Below are positions 38,361 through 51,200 of a stretch of 64,000 nt of DNA, in pieces; position 1 is the stretch's first letter, and the number at the start of each line of letters is the position of its first letter. Position numbers and translations under genes: made by a program. The notes under the pieces are model-generated. The model was not told the origin of the DNA and ran no database searches. It was given only the letters and a program-made list of their open reading frames with translations. Source of the DNA: Metallyticus violacea (taxonomy: Eukaryota; Arthropoda; Insecta; Mantodea; Metallyticidae); the NCBI GenBank assembly GCA_030762175.1, contig CM060843.1, positions 31,096,001 through 31,160,000 of the forward strand, given 5' to 3'.

Positions 38361-41300
38361 GAGGCTGGGTCCATAAGTTTCTGGCCTCACCGATAATAAT
38401 TATGGCCTTTATAAAATTCTTTTCTGGTGTCATACCTTATCTGTTAAGTAAATAATTGCAGTTGTAACTCTCGCTCTGCTGTGTTCAGTTGTTCAGATAT
38501 AGCTGCATAAAGAAGGCTATATGTAGAATATTATGACATGTTCAAAATGGATTATCAAGCTGTTATTAAGTTCTTCACAAAAGAAGGACTTATTCCAAAT
38601 GAAATTAAACAGAGATTGCACAGTGTATATGGGGAAGCATCCTCCCTCATATTCTACTGTAAAAAATGAGCCAAAATGTTTCAAACAGGTCGAGAATGCA
38701 TTGAAGAAGAAGAAGATCATGCAGGTCGGCCCTTGGAGGTGCTCTCTCCTGAAAACATCACTCTTGTGGAAGGAGAAATAAAGGAAGACTGGCAGCTCAA
38801 AATTACAGAAATAGCAGTAAGCTTGGGCCATTCTAAAACAACAGTCCTTCGAATTATTCATGAACATTTAAACATGAATAAGGTTAGTGCAAGATGGATG
38901 CTTAAATTTCTTTTCTCAGTCCAAAAGCAGTAGCGAGTTATCTGTTGTCAGGCATTTTTGGAGCTCTGCCGTGGAAACGAGAGAGAAGTTCTGCAAACCA
39001 TTGTTACATGAGATAATACTATGATTCTCTACTATGATCCCTTGTCCAAAAGGGAATCAATGGAGTGATGTAAACCTGGTGAAGCATCGTCTCTAAAGGC
39101 CAAGGTCACTCAGTCAACCAAGAAGATCATGGCCACAATCTTTTGGGACTGTGAAGGAATATTCTTCATTGATTTGAAGGAGAGGAACACCACAGTAAAT
39201 GGTGAGTATATGCTGGGCTACTGCACAACTACATACTTCCATCAAGGAGAAAGGACAAGGGGAGCTCAGTGGTGCTGTGCACCTTCTTCACGACAATGCA
39301 CCTGTACATACAGCTCTTATTGCAAAGGAAGCTGTGAAGAAATGTGGTTTCAAGGAGATCAACCATCTACAGCCCAGACCTAACTCCCAGTGACTATTTC
39401 CTCTTTTCAAAACTTAAGAGGGATCTTTGAGGAAGAAAATATAAGCGTGACAAAGAAGTGATGAATGCTGTTTATGCCCATTTTGCAGGCAAGACTTCTG
39501 ACTATTTGGGGGGGGGGGATTGAAATGTTAATTCAAAGATGTGAGAAGTATATTGCAATGAAATGCAACTATAATGAAAAGTGAAATATAGTTTTGTCTT
39601 TATCATATCTAGAAAATGGTTAGGCCGGAAACTTAAGGATCTACCCTCGTGTATATATAATGTGTCAGAATTTAAACAAATGCAAGCAATAATTTAAACA
39701 GTTCCAAAAAGAAATGCAATATAAATACATACTACTCTAGAATATTTGTTCAAATGCAAATGTATCACAAAAGACTATAAATAAATACTAACATGACATA
39801 AACCACAATGCAAGAATTTCTAACACTACAAAACACAACACACTATAAAAAAATGAGCAATTGCTCACACACAAGTTCATGAAACTTACATTTCCATGCA
39901 AATAATTAACAAATTCCTAAAATAGTAATAAACAGAAAAAAATCCCATTGTAGTACTATTAAAAAAACTATATAATCCATTGATACTTGTGCAGTAAAAT
40001 GGTATCAATATCACTGTAACAACAATATAATGGGATATGGAAGTCAAGTAAGTATAAAGAATATTATAGAAATTTTGAAATGGCATATGGGAAATTAGGC
40101 CATTTAAAGAAAAGGAAAGAAAAATGTTTACCATGTCTCAAATCCGGTGCATAACTTTCCATGACCAAGGCTGATTGCCTTGCTTTGTCAAAAACACATG
40201 TCAACCTCCACATTCAGGGATCACAAATATAGCAGTATGGCTTTCCTGGATAGTTCATGAATGCTTATGTCAGAAAAGGGATGGAGTGAAATATTGCATA
40301 ATCATGGTAGCTATCAATAGAAGCATACATATGAAGGATATAGTATCTTTGATAAGCATGAATGAAAATGAAATGGCAGACTGAATCTACATCAGCAAGG
40401 GACAGAATTGCAAGTACTATATAACCGTGGTGGCAATGTCAAACAGCAGGTAGCAGCTATGCACTTTAACCATTCATATCACAGATTTTTTTTTGATTTG
40501 TTTATTTATGGATGCTCTTTAACATCACAGGTCATTAGCATCCAATTCTATTCAGGGCGTGAAACTGCTGATAAATTTTGCACAGAGGCCTCTTCTTTCA
40601 GGCTTGAGGTTCTTTAATGTGCCATAAATCTACGACACGGGGCCCATGGCTTTACTTCCCTTCAAAAGGAAGCCATACTTTGGATTTTTACACCAGAAAA
40701 AATCCATTGATCCTGGCCGAGTGTGAACCAGAGATCTTGGGTTCAGAAGGCAAGTATGGTCATATCATGGATATAGTATCTTGCATGAGGATGGTATAGA
40801 TGAAATGACAGGCTGAATCTACATCAGCAAGGCTCAGAAGTAAATCAGCAACGTAAATTTAGGCAAGGATGTAAACTGGATCCTATACTTCCATTAGTTT
40901 ATAAATGACATAATGATTGGTTTAAACAAAGTGAATAAGTATATAGATGTAACAAATAATATGGAAATTCCAGGATTATTTTATACAGATGATTAGCTCT
41001 TTTTCAGTCATTGGTTTACAAAATGCTATTAACAAAACTAAAATTTTTTGATGAATCAGGATTAAAGTTAAATATCAATAAAACCAAAATAACAGTATTC
41101 AAGAAGGGGAAAAAATTAAGAAAAGAGGACAAATTTACTATGCAGCATGAGAACCTTAGATAGATTGATAGACTTGGTATACCTAGGAATTAAAATAAGT
41201 AGTTAAGGACAATGGGAAAAGCAGAAGTAGTTGGCTTTTACAAAGTGCAAGTTAGTTTAGACACTGATTCAGAGATATTTTCTTCAGTAGATAAAATATT

Positions 41301-44300
41301 TTAAAATGTTAAAAACATTTCTGTGGCTTCACTTCCAATGAATAAGGAAGCACTCTGAGTTAAAAACATTTAAAATAATGATACAATGATAAAATACCCT
41401 TAACGTTTCACTCTCAAAATTAAAAAATTCAGGGCATGTTTTTTGAGACTTTCGCTCACATTGTCAACTGTTAAATGACTAGTACATGGTGGATCATATT
41501 AGAAAGGAAGGTGACTGTGGTGAATCTGGTGGTCTGTTGATGAAATTGTACAAAATGTTGTCCGTTTCGGTAATGTCGAAATTCATATGAGCATAAACTA
41601 ATGAATTTTGACACTCCTGAAACAGACAACATTTTTTACAAATTCATCAAAAGATCACTAGATTCACTAAAATTGCCTTCCTTTCAAACTTAATATGATC
41701 CACCATGGACCAGTTATTTAACAGATGTGAGCGAAGGTCTAACAAAACCAGTCCTGAATTTTTTTAATTTTGAGAGTGAAACATTAAGAGTGTTTTATAT
41801 TTGTATCAATATTATACATGTTTTTAACTCAGAGTGCTTCCTTGTTCATTGGAAGTGAAGCTACAGAAATGATTTTAGCATTTTGAAATATATTATCTAC
41901 TGGCGATTTTATACTCGTTTTCACTGTTATATTCCTGAATATTTCAAAATTGATTCAGAGATTAATTGATATCATTATATGATTCAGTTGAACTACACAC
42001 TCTTAAAGCTTCACTTACTTTTCAGAAATGTATGGAACCGGTTTCCAGAACATTTAGTTCCCATCTTCAGCCAGGCTAAAGTTCAACTGTCGGATCATTC
42101 GTTGAGCTGTGGGAATGTATATTCTGCTCTGGTGGCGGTGTGATAAACTTGTAGTTTATGTTTTCATCCCTGACAATGTTGAAGTTCATTATGCTGTCTT
42201 TGTATTTGTAGATGTAGACCTTCTCCCAGGTTGCTAATTCCGTAGGTCCTTGTACTGCTTTTAATAATTGTTTTATTTATTATGTCGTGATTTTGTGTCC
42301 AAAAATAATATGCTATTGCTGATTTCTCTATTTGCTTGTACTTTATGTTCCTGAAATGTTCCTTTAACTGTGTGCCCATGTATCTCTTTGTTTTTCCAAT
42401 GTAGATTTTTTCACATTCTGCACAGTTTATTTTGTAAATATCTGATTTTTCTTCTTGTGGAATACTGTCATTAACATTATCTATCAGTAAATTTTTAACA
42501 TTAAATCTATTAATCGGTGCCAACCTGATATTAAAATCTTTAAGAATATTCTGAAATTTTTTTGTGGCCCATGGATATGTGAATTTTTTAAAAATAAGTT
42601 TATCTTTTGTTGCTGAAAGTTGTGGTTTCTTTGATATGTTATGTCTTGAATTTCTGCACTTTTTTAGTACTAGTTCTTTTTTAAAACCATTTTTAACTGC
42701 TGTTTCTTCTATTTGTTTGTATTCTTTAAAATATTCTTCTGCTAATTTGTAGGTTAACTAGCTGGCATGTTAAACTGTTAATTACTGCATGTTTGTGTGC
42801 TGTGGGGTTAAAACTGTCACCTCTGATGTGATTATTTGCATGTGTATTCTTTCTGTATATTCCAAATTTAAGTTTTTCTTGGCATTTCATTATTTTAATA
42901 TCCAGGAATGGCAGCATGTTATCTGTTTCTATATGCAGATAATCACATCAAAGGTGACAGTTTTAACCCCACAGCACACAAACATGCAGTAATTAACAGT
43001 TTAACATGCCAGCTAGTTAACCTACAAATTAGCAAAGAAGAATATTTTAAAGAATACAAACAAATAGAAGAAACCACAGTTAAAAATGGTTTTAAAAAAG
43101 AACTAGTTTTAAAAAAGTGCAGAAATTCAAGACACAACATATCAAAGAAACCACAACTTTCAGCAACAAAAGATAAACTTATTTTTAAAAAATTCACATA
43201 TCATCCATGGGCCACAAAAAAATTTCAGAATATTCTTAAAGATTTTAATATCAGGTTGGCACCGATTAATAGATTTAATGTTAAAAATTTACTGATAGAT
43301 AATGTTAATGACAGTATTCCACAAGAAGAAAAATCAGGTATTTACAAAATAAACTGTACAGAATGTGAAAAAATCTACATAGGAAAAACAAAGAGAAACA
43401 TAGGCACACGGTTAAAGGAACATTTCAGGAACATAAAGTACAAGCAAATAGAGATATCAGCAATAGCATATCATTTCTGGACACAAATCATGACATAATA
43501 AATAAAACAAAATTATTAAAATCAGTACAAGGACCTACGGAATTAGCAACCTGGGAGAAGGTCTACATCTACAAATACAAAGACAGCATAATGAACTTTG
43601 ACATTGTCGGGGATGAAAACATAAACTACAAGTTTATCACACCGCCACCAGAGCAGAATATACATTCCCACAGCTCAACGAATGATCCGACAGTTGAACT
43701 TTAGCCTGGCTGAAGATGGGAATTAAATGTTCTGGAAACCGGTTCCATACATTTCTGAAAAGTAAGTGAAGCTTTAAGAGTGTAGTTCAACTGAATCATA
43801 CAATGATATCAATTAATATGATTGGCTTCAATGTGCAAGTTCCAATTTACATTTAAGTGATTCAGAGATAGAGCACCAATGATGAGTGTTAATTGGATGG
43901 AGAGATTTTATGGAGGATTAGTTAAATCCAGATGGAGCTATGGTGTATAAATATGGGTGTAGAGAATGGCTGGAGAAAATGAATTGAGTACTTGTTATGT
44001 TTGGTATGATATTTTTAAATTAAAATGTTATTTGGAAGTTAAACAGTGAAGCCAATCATATAATTGATATTATTGCATGATTTAGTTGAACTACATACTC
44101 TTAATGCTTCACTTACTTGTCATAATATACTGAACCAATTTCGAGAACATTTCGTTCTCATCATCAGCCAGGCTAAAATGAAATTCAAATTTGACAGAGT
44201 TGAATTTTAGCCTGGCTGATGATGAGAACGAAATGTTCTAGAAACTGGTTCTATATATTATGGCAAGTAAGTGAAGCATTGAGAGTGGGTAGTTCATCTA

Positions 44301-45221
44301 AACCATACAATAATATCAATTATATTGTTTAAGGTTCTACAAAATTCTGCAAACATGGGGGCACTACTTGAAATGGGAAAGATTAGTATTAGAGGTTTGG
44401 TGATGGAGCAATTTTTGAAGTACTGGTTTAGGGCATATCATTTAAATTAACATATTTCAAATAACGTATGCAATATTATAAATATAATACATGTATTAAC
44501 AGCTGGTAATAACATGAAGGATCAAATGGAAAAGAATGGGATGAATGATGTATGGATTCAGAGAAAATGCCTAAAGGAGGGATTTTGGAAGCAAATCTCA
44601 GATTAGGTATAAAGCTATGGATAGACAGATTATGATTATGCTGGGTTCAATCAAGTAGAAAGGCTCATTGATTTTCTATAAGATTGTTAAGATAAATTTG
44701 GAAGAGGAAGAGTTATTCAGAAGTGCAACAAAGAGGAAAGAGAGGAGATTGCTTGGTTCAGATTAGGATATTGGAAGTTCAGAGGATTCAGAAATAATTG
44801 TGAATAGGTCATATGCCCCTTCTGTAAGGGAACTGAAGAGCAAATATATTGTCTGAATGTCCAGGAACTAATGAATAGAGAATAAGTTCCTTATTCTATA
44901 AAATGGCTTAGAATTATGAAAGTAGTACCATTTAGGAAAATATTTGAAGATGATGACCAGATTAGGAAATTAGGTAAATTTTTGTTTAAAGTTAAAAGAA
45001 AATGGATTCAGTCCATAGAAAGAATAAATAAATAAAATGGGGGGGGGGGTAATGAAACAAATGAAAGCATGGAAGTCCTAGCATATTATAATTATAATAC
45101 ATAATATTTTTATTATATTAATATCTTTATTATATCTGTTCTTTTTCTTTTTGTGTTAGTTGATTTAAGATGGCAAGTAATAATGACCAGAGTCACAAGC
45201 TATAGACATCCATAATTCTGT

Positions 45222-45294
<73 letters not shown>

Positions 45295-48200
45295 AGAGCT
45301 ACAAGTATTACATAACTGAGATGGCAATGTCATATGGCATGTGGAAGCTATGCACTTGAAACATTCACATAGCATCTTGAATGGAGATAAATGAAAATGA
45401 AATGGCAGGCTGAATCTGCATTAGCAAGATACAGCTGCAATTATTATATCACTGTTGCAGCAATATCATAACTCTGCATTTGAAGCATTTACATCATGGA
45501 CACAGTATCTTGGATGAGGATGAATGAAGATGAAATTGAAGTATAAATCTACATTAGCCTGAGAGGTGATGTGAGTGTAATTACCTACTTACACTTAACA
45601 AGTGCATACAATGAAATGTATAGGATGGTTGTGATGTGATTGATGGTAGGTAAGGAGGTCGTGTCCTTTTAAGTATCTTTCAGCTGGTAGGAGGTTCATT
45701 TAGTAACTTAGACACCATGTTATTCTACAGCTACCAGGTCAATAAACATCCAGCAGTTAGAAACTTTTAACACTCTCATTACAGAGCCCACATTTTGTAC
45801 ATTTCTCCAGAAACCATGGAATTTTCATGATTTTTCAGAAAATTCTTCTTCTCTACCTAATCAATATATTTTAACTTGTAATACATCATATGAAAGGTAA
45901 ATTATTCCATATTTATGTCCTTTTTATTGCATTTAAATATCTTAAATAGTGCAAACCCTCTTATTATGTTAGCTAAATTTTGTCAATGTCAATTTTATGC
46001 TTGCTTTTGTGGTACCACAGAAATTATACTTTATTAAAATAAAAATCAGATAACACAATATCCTTAAATCAACTATTTCTTAACTATGTTATGATAAAGT
46101 GACATTTACAATGAATAAATAAAAATACATAATCCTGAAGGGAGGGAAGATGCATTAAATGTCCTGACTTTCTTATAAAATCCTTACCTGCTTAACAAGA
46201 TGATTAAGTCGCTCGTTCCATGCTCTTATTGTTAACACATGGAATGTTTTGGTTCCTAATAAGAGCATTTGGTTACCGAAACTTACTATGGAGTTATAAC
46301 AGGCTCTTTCACCTGCTAGTGCCTATAAATTGAATTATTAAAGTTCATTAACAAATGTGACACATTGAAATAAAATATATTCTTTATTATGAATATATAT
46401 ATAAAATGGGATGTTACTTATTGCAGCAAGAGTATTTATATGGTTTTAACTTATAGTGGCACATATTGAACTTAGTAAATAATTTGACTAGACAGAAACA
46501 AAAGACATATAGAAAAATTAAATATATTTTAAAATAAAAAGTCAATTTATCAGATTGGTTGTTACATAAAACTTATCAACTGAAAATAAAGAAATTATAA
46601 TGAGTTGAGCTTCTATAACTCAACTATAGACATAGTCATATTATTGTTCCATGATAATAATCATTTATTATAGTTTTAGTTCCTTATTAAATATACTGCA
46701 ATCAAAGTGAAAAAGTGTTAAAAATGGTGAGGGAGGATGAGGAAAATATTCATTTATAAGTACACTGATCTGAAAAGTAATACATATTTTTATAAGTTGT
46801 AATAATATCAATACACCTTCATACTATTTAGCAAAATGGATAGCTGATAGATTTAAGACACTATCCAAATTTCAAAGTAGGAGTATAAATAAATCAATTC
46901 AGTTAATAAAAATTGCAACCTTCTGACACATCTTTGGGCTTAGAATCACTGTTTCCAAGCATACCTAAAGATAAACTCCTAAATTAATGCTGCACACAAT
47001 AAACAGTACATGAATCTCACAGAAATTTGCATATACAAAGTCTACATCACTTTCAAGGGCAAATTTTATAAACAACAATCAGGACTTACTACGAGCAGCC
47101 CCTTGTTTCCATTTCCAGATTTGAAACACACATTAACTCAGCTTTCTCATACATATTTAAAATATGGCACAGATATGTTGACAATATATTTTCCATAGTT
47201 GACAAAAAAACTCATTAATGATGCCATAAAACTTCTGAATTTACAAGATAAAAACATATCATTCACATACGAAATTGAAACATATAATATGTTACCGTTC
47301 TTGGACTTAAAAATAATGAAATGTAAAGAAAACCTGGAATTTGTAATATATAGAAAGTATACAAATGCAGACAATCACATCAAAGTTAACGGTTTTAACC
47401 TCACAATGCACAAACATGCAGTTATCAACAGCTTAACATACGGCTAGTTAACCTAAAAATTACCAAACAAGAATACCTTAAAGAATACAAACAAATAGAA
47501 CAGCAGTTAAAAATGATTATAGCAAAGAACTAGTACACAAAAACGTGCAGAGATTCAAGAGGCAAAAACTTATTTAAGAAACCACAACAATTTCAGCAAA
47601 AAAAGATAATATATAAACAATGTAATACAGTTTTTTTCACACTAACTCCATTCACTTACATAAAAATCTAATTGGGGGAAAAAAAAGATAAGCTAATTTT
47701 TAAATAATTCACATATCATCCATGGCTGGGCTATAAAAAATTTCAGAATATTCTTAAAGATTTTAAAATTAGGTTAGCACCTGTAAATAGACTTAATGTT
47801 AAAAATCTCCTGATTCATAATGTTAATGACAGTATTTTACACACCAAAAAAAAAAAAGCAGGTATTTATAAAATTTATTGTTCAGAATGTGAAAAAATCT
47901 ACAATGGTAAAAAAAGAGAAACATATGCACACAGTTAAAAGAACATTTCAGAAACATAAATTCAAACAGTTGGAGAAATCAGCACTGGCTTATCATTTCT
48001 GGCCAGAAAACCATGACATATTCAATAAAACAAAATTATTAAAATCAGTGCAAGGACCTACAGAATTAGCAACATGGGAAAAAATCTGCATTTACAAGTA
48101 CAAAGACAGTTTAATGAACATTGACACTTCTGGTAATGAAAACATAAAGTTCAACACACCTCCACCAGATTTTTTTTTTTTTTTATTTTTATTCTGCAAT

Positions 48201-51200
48201 ACTTACATCCTGATATCTTGTTTCTACATCAGGACATAATACTCCAGATTTATTTTATTTATTCCTCTTATATCTTTCAATACAATTTAAATTCTACAGA
48301 TTTTCAAATCTACAATACTAATACTATAAGTAAACAAAACTAAAACTTCAATAAACTAAACTGGTAGTGGAATCCAGCACTGCAGCTATTTTGCTATGAT
48401 TTATAATTACATCTACAATTGCTACTGGTGCCCAGTAGCAATGATTACATTTAAAATTAATTAATTTACAATTTTTATCCAATTTAAGATCTACATTGTG
48501 CATTTCTGCTAATGCCTGGTATCTGGGCTGCTCCCCACTGGAATTCCTGGCATCAGGACCTGGACATCAATGGAGTTGCTGCAGGTCTCAAGCATCAGCT
48601 ATACTGGGCCATGGTGTGCTGACAGAACAGTTTTCTTTTCCTCTCTCCTTGATCTCTGTCTACTTCTTCTTCTCTCAACTGCTTCCTTTCTGTCCAAAAA
48701 CTGTCATTATTCCTTTCTTCTGCTCTCTTCTTCTGATTCTAATTGGGTGTTATCTTCTTTATCGTCTTGAACTAATTCTAGTTGTAAATATCTTTCTTGC
48801 CTTTCCCTGATTCTCTGAGATCTTCTAGGGGAATATACGACTTCTGACCTTTGAATTTTTTCTCTTGTTTGATTTTTGTTGTTTATATACTCTTCTGCCA
48901 TTTTGCACGATATTTTATTTGTTAGTTCATTCAATGCCCTAAAATCATCTTCATTTCTCATGATGTTCCAGATGTGTTTCCCTGCAAGTAGTCCTCTTTC
49001 CTCTGCTACAATTGACTGGTATTTAGGACATTCAAGTGTGGCATGTTCCGGTGTATCGATCACGTTACAGTCCATACATGTATTGTTTGCTTGTAATTTA
49101 AATTTTTGCAAATATGAGCAATATGGACTGTGTCCTGTTACATAATATACTAAACCCTTATTGGGATGAATATGCTTAAATTGTAATCTTTCCTTAATGG
49201 ATGGGAAGATTTCATGCACTCTTCTACCTTCTTTTATTTCATCCCATTCTTGTTGCCACTTTTGTAATATAGAATCTTTGATTTCTTTTTTATTTCTACA
49301 CTTTTTACCAATAGTGTCCTTTATTTTCCTTCGTAAAACTTGCTTTTCTTTTTTATAATGCATAGTCAGTTTTAGAAATTAATATTTCCCAAAACATTTT
49401 ATAAGTTGGGCATTCTTTTTTACCTAGACATTTTTTCTTTCTTTTCATGCAGGGTACACAGACTCCTGCCTGGTCTTTTTTCTCACATTCATTCCTTGCA
49501 TAATCTTCTTCTTTGCAGTGGGAACATGTAGATTTTTCCTGCTGGCAATAGTTGGCCACATGCCCCAAATCTTGACATTTCATGCATCTAGCGACAACAA
49601 TATAATCTTTTATTGTAATAGATTGGAATCTTACAAACAATCTTCCTGTTTTTATTACAATAAACCTCAATTATGGAGACACCTCTATAACATGGTGGAC
49701 TGTTGCTCTATTTCTAGGGCCCATTTTAAAGCGAAACCTTAGGTTTTCATCAAATTCTTCCTTTGAAATTTAACCTTAAAAATTTTGTTTAAATATTTGG
49801 TTTTTTAGTTCCTCCTCTATTGCTCCTATCAGAATATCATACATGATCATCAGAGGATTCTTTTTCCTCGGCAATTCCATTTTGATGTCTTGTTCTTTTA
49901 ATAGCACATTTCCTAATATTTTAGCAAGGTCTTTCTGTCTCCAAAAATACATTTCTTTGCCTAGTACTCATGTATTTTATCTTGATTTTATCTTCTGTTG
50001 GTTTTACTGATCTTGTGAAAATTTCTTCTACTTCTGAGTTTGGATAATTTCTTTATTTTTTGTACTGTTACATTTTCGGTTTTCAACATAATATTTAATT
50101 TCTCATACATACTAGTAAGTTTTCCAAGCATTTCAAACAAATTTGCTTTCTTTTGTGCCGTTATTTTCTCATTTACTATACATGTATTGATTTCAACTAT
50201 TACAGAGTTAAAACTATCTTCCTCCACACTATTTTGTCTATGCTCTTGAACCATTTGCGTGCATGTTGTTGATCCTTTCTCATTCTGAGGAGAACCTCCA
50301 GTTCGTTAAGGTGAACAAATTAGGGATCTCCTTGGCATAAAAATTTCCTTTTCCTTACTTAAAGCTATTTCTCTATCCATTTGTAATGTGGTATAAGGAT
50401 CTGTATTAGAATATTTTCTTCATAATTCCTTATTATAATTGCTAAGATGTTTATGTTTATTGCTGTGTTATATTCTGTGTGTATTTCGCTGTCTCTCTTT
50501 CTTCAATATGGAGGAGAGCGCAACCGCAAGTGGCCCAAAAATGGCAGCTTTCCTTGACCACTAGTCGTAATATGAAGTGATCATGGAACACCTGTGAGGA
50601 TGTCTTCCAATATGGCGATCTGCGCTACACCTACCAGCTCAATTTACAAATTTTAACTGATAATTCTTATAATAAGATGGTAACTAGCTTGTCTCCTCCA
50701 GAGCAGATTACACATTCCCACAGCATAATAGTTTATCCTCCAGTCAACTAGGGGCTGACAATGCGAACAAAGGGTTCATGAAACCGGTCCTACATATTTA
50801 AACAAGTAAGTGGAGCAAAAGAGAGTTTATTCGACTCAATCACACTTAATCGTAATAACTTAATGAAGCTTTATTTTGTATTAGGATAAATACTTTAACT
50901 AGGATTGCATACTTCTGCATTAAACACTTACCATAGCTTTGCTGACATTGCCTCCTGTGGCCAAACCTTTGAAGTGGCTTGTTCCATATACCAACCGAAC
51001 TTCTGCCAAATCCAATATTTCCAGTTCTTCCTGTGTTCGTACATCTATGAGATGAAGTTGTTCCATTGTATCCACTGTGGCTAAAGTTCGGGTATTCAGC
51101 CAATGGAGACTCAAGAGCATGTATGGCACTGTTAGCCGTTGTAGAGGAACAAATCTAATCTTACTTCTTCCATCCATCACAGACACCTGAACAATTAAGT

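Larger units (their letters stand above)
41960..43860. mobile_element. PLE inverted dimer with two GIY-YIG genes
   Basis: A minus arm (about 41960-42935) and plus arm (about 42936-43860) join inside the linker coding region; the minus arm reaches slightly farther 5' (MLPFLDIKIMKCQEKLKFGI). The arms are very similar over about 900 bp, including both endonuclease regions and both hammerhead-like termini (42030-42078 minus, 43705-43752 plus). They end in matching tgatatcattatatgattcag-type sequences. It is the youngest-looking dimer of the window. Confidence 0.92.
40850..45050 (+). mobile_element. Old LINE relic split by three PLE insertions
   Basis: RT remnants at 40855-41287 include an FYTDD-like catalytic site, ESGLKLNINKTKITVFKKG and LVYLGIKIS. 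Post-RT sequence resumes at 43860-44035, and C-terminal sequence at 44335-45050 has ICPFCKGTEEQIYCL and KIFEDDDQIRKLGKFLFKVK. PLE inverted dimers interrupt it at 41288-41915, 41960-43860 and 44036-44332. The C-terminal segment resembles the LINE relic at 11280-12010. All frames are broken. Confidence 0.6.
48168..50693 (-). mobile_element. Internally deleted LINE (gag joined to ORF2 tail)
   Basis: Minus strand, 3' end with an A-run (T-run at 48169-48185 on the plus strand). It keeps a gag-like N-terminal part (49988-50254), zinc knuckles (49353-49670) and the ORF2 C-terminal domain (48707-49363), but has no endonuclease, RT or RNase H. It is inserted in PLE sequence: the left flank cctccaccaga and right flank cctccagagcaga both match the PLE, suggesting a short, slightly altered target duplication. 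Length about 2.5 kb. Confidence 0.82.
46820..50870 (+). mobile_element. Degraded PLE interrupted by a LINE
   Basis: RT to endonuclease sequence occupies 46820-48167 and the 3' terminus 50694-50870. Recognisable blocks: FPSIP-like near 46950, a YVDNI version of YVDD near 47170, NMLPFLDLKIMKCKENLEFV (about 47290), HKHAVINSL, and a nuclease with YKIYCSECEKIY (near 47870) and KLLKSVQGPTELATWEKI (48025 on). The right part has a decayed hammerhead core (GGCTGACAA...GAAACCGGTCC near 50752-50792). The catalytic D-D-to-D-N change and stops make it dead. Confidence 0.82.

Noticed and set aside
42000..43830. Assembly artefact explanation for the large palindrome
   Set aside because: The arms differ by several substitutions, a single-base deletion and different truncation points, and many independent palindromes of the same kind exist in the window.
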